A stretch of 6,155 nucleotides of DNA, from positions 1 through 6,155 of the forward strand of contig CABQCM010000094.1 of assembly GCA_902462665.1 (NCBI GenBank), written 5' to 3'. This stretch comes from an uncultured Oscillospiraceae bacterium. GTDB taxonomy: Bacteria > Bacillota > Clostridia > Oscillospirales > Acutalibacteraceae. The notes under the pieces were generated by a model. The model did no database searches and was not told the DNA's origin. It saw nothing but the letters and a program-made list of their open reading frames with translations. Made by a program: the position numbers and the translations under genes. Below, in pieces: positions 5,850 through 6,155 of the stretch. Every line of letters starts with the position of its first letter. The stretch's first letter is position 1.

Positions 5850-6155
5850 ATGAAGCAGTTTCGACGCGAGCTTGCGCCCACGCCGGTGGACGCATATGAA
5901 ATCCACTCGGACGGGGGATTGATTTACAATCCGCTGTCGAGAGAGGCTGAAAAGACAGGCGCCCTCCACAAGTACGATGCTGTGCCCAAAACCGAGGGCA
6001 AGCTGGATTTCGAGGGCGGGACGCTGTCCTATCGGATGCCAGCTGCCTTTACCGCCTACGACGTCGTCCCCATAGAATACACGGTGGAATGTAGCCAGCC
6101 GAGTGAGACGGTGCATGTCGAGGCCAACGGCATCGAGGAGTCGAGCCGCAAGGGT
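5850..6155 (+). CDS. unrecognised protein, N-terminal 102 residues (3' end outside window)
   Basis: An open frame begins at the ATG at 5850 (MKQFRRELAP) and runs without a stop to the right edge, 102 codons. A consensus AGGAGG lies 6 bases upstream, and codon use resembles the neighbouring genes. The visible part is hydrophilic and rich in Glu, Gly and Lys with no signal peptide or membrane helix. Phrases such as EIHSDGGLIYNPLSREAEKTG and the following beta-rich stretch are not ones I can tie to a family. The frame on the opposite strand in this region lacks a comparable ribosome binding site and is likely a shadow. It lies 100 bases after the GyrI-like gene on the same strand. Confidence 0.7.
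   Translation, partial: MKQFRRELAPTPVDAYEIHSDGGLIYNPLSREAEKTGALHKYDAVPKTEGKLDFEGGTLSYRMPAAFTAYDVVPIEYTVECSQPSETVHVEANGIEESSRKG

Noticed and set aside
5691..6116. 141-codon open frame on the minus strand, apparently ended near the minus-oriented hairpin at 5797-5831
   Set aside because: It runs through the hairpin, overlaps the end of the GyrI-like gene and the better-supported plus-strand gene at 5850, and lacks a family signature.

Overview
The window looks like chromosome from a Gram-positive anaerobe of the Clostridia type, perhaps an Oscillospiraceae-like lineage. This is an inference from moderate-to-high GC coding sequence, strong AGGAGG-like ribosome binding sites, a sigma-A type promoter in an AT-rich intergenic region, a NifX-like protein with a Cys/His-rich tail, and the style of the ArgG/ArgH proteins. 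No rRNA, tRNA, CRISPR array, transposase or phage gene was seen.

Layout. Bases 2-565 (+) hold the C-terminal end of a TrkH-type potassium transporter cut by the left edge, followed after 38 bases by a small single-domain cupin (604-933, +). Bases 934-1159 are a convergent intergenic region rich in inverted repeats, including a perfect 17-bp hairpin. On the minus strand lie a NifX-family protein with a metal-binding tail (2134-1712) and, 57 bases downstream, a methylated-DNA-protein cysteine methyltransferase (1654-1160). They probably form one unit read from a TTGACA-type promoter near 2204-2232.

Bases 2135-2449 form a divergent, AT-rich control region. It carries the minus-strand promoter and, toward the right, a good argG promoter (TTGCAT, 16 bp, TATAAT) with a near-perfect ARG box just upstream and weaker ARG-box-like sites further up. 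Then come argG (2450-3667) and argH (start most likely 3802, end 5190). These encode the last two enzymes of arginine synthesis, which convert citrulline and aspartate to argininosuccinate and then to arginine plus fumarate. A GyrI-like small-molecule-binding protein follows (5243-5749), then the start of an unrecognised gene (5850 to the right edge) behind a hairpin-containing gap.

The clearest functional unit is an ArgR/AhrC-type regulated argGH operon. The other genes are ordinary accessory or housekeeping genes. I found no convincing new multi-gene system. The points most worth a second look are the structured intergenic region at 1001-1121, the ARG-box array, the metal-binding tail of the NifX-like protein, and the unrecognised partial gene at the right edge.
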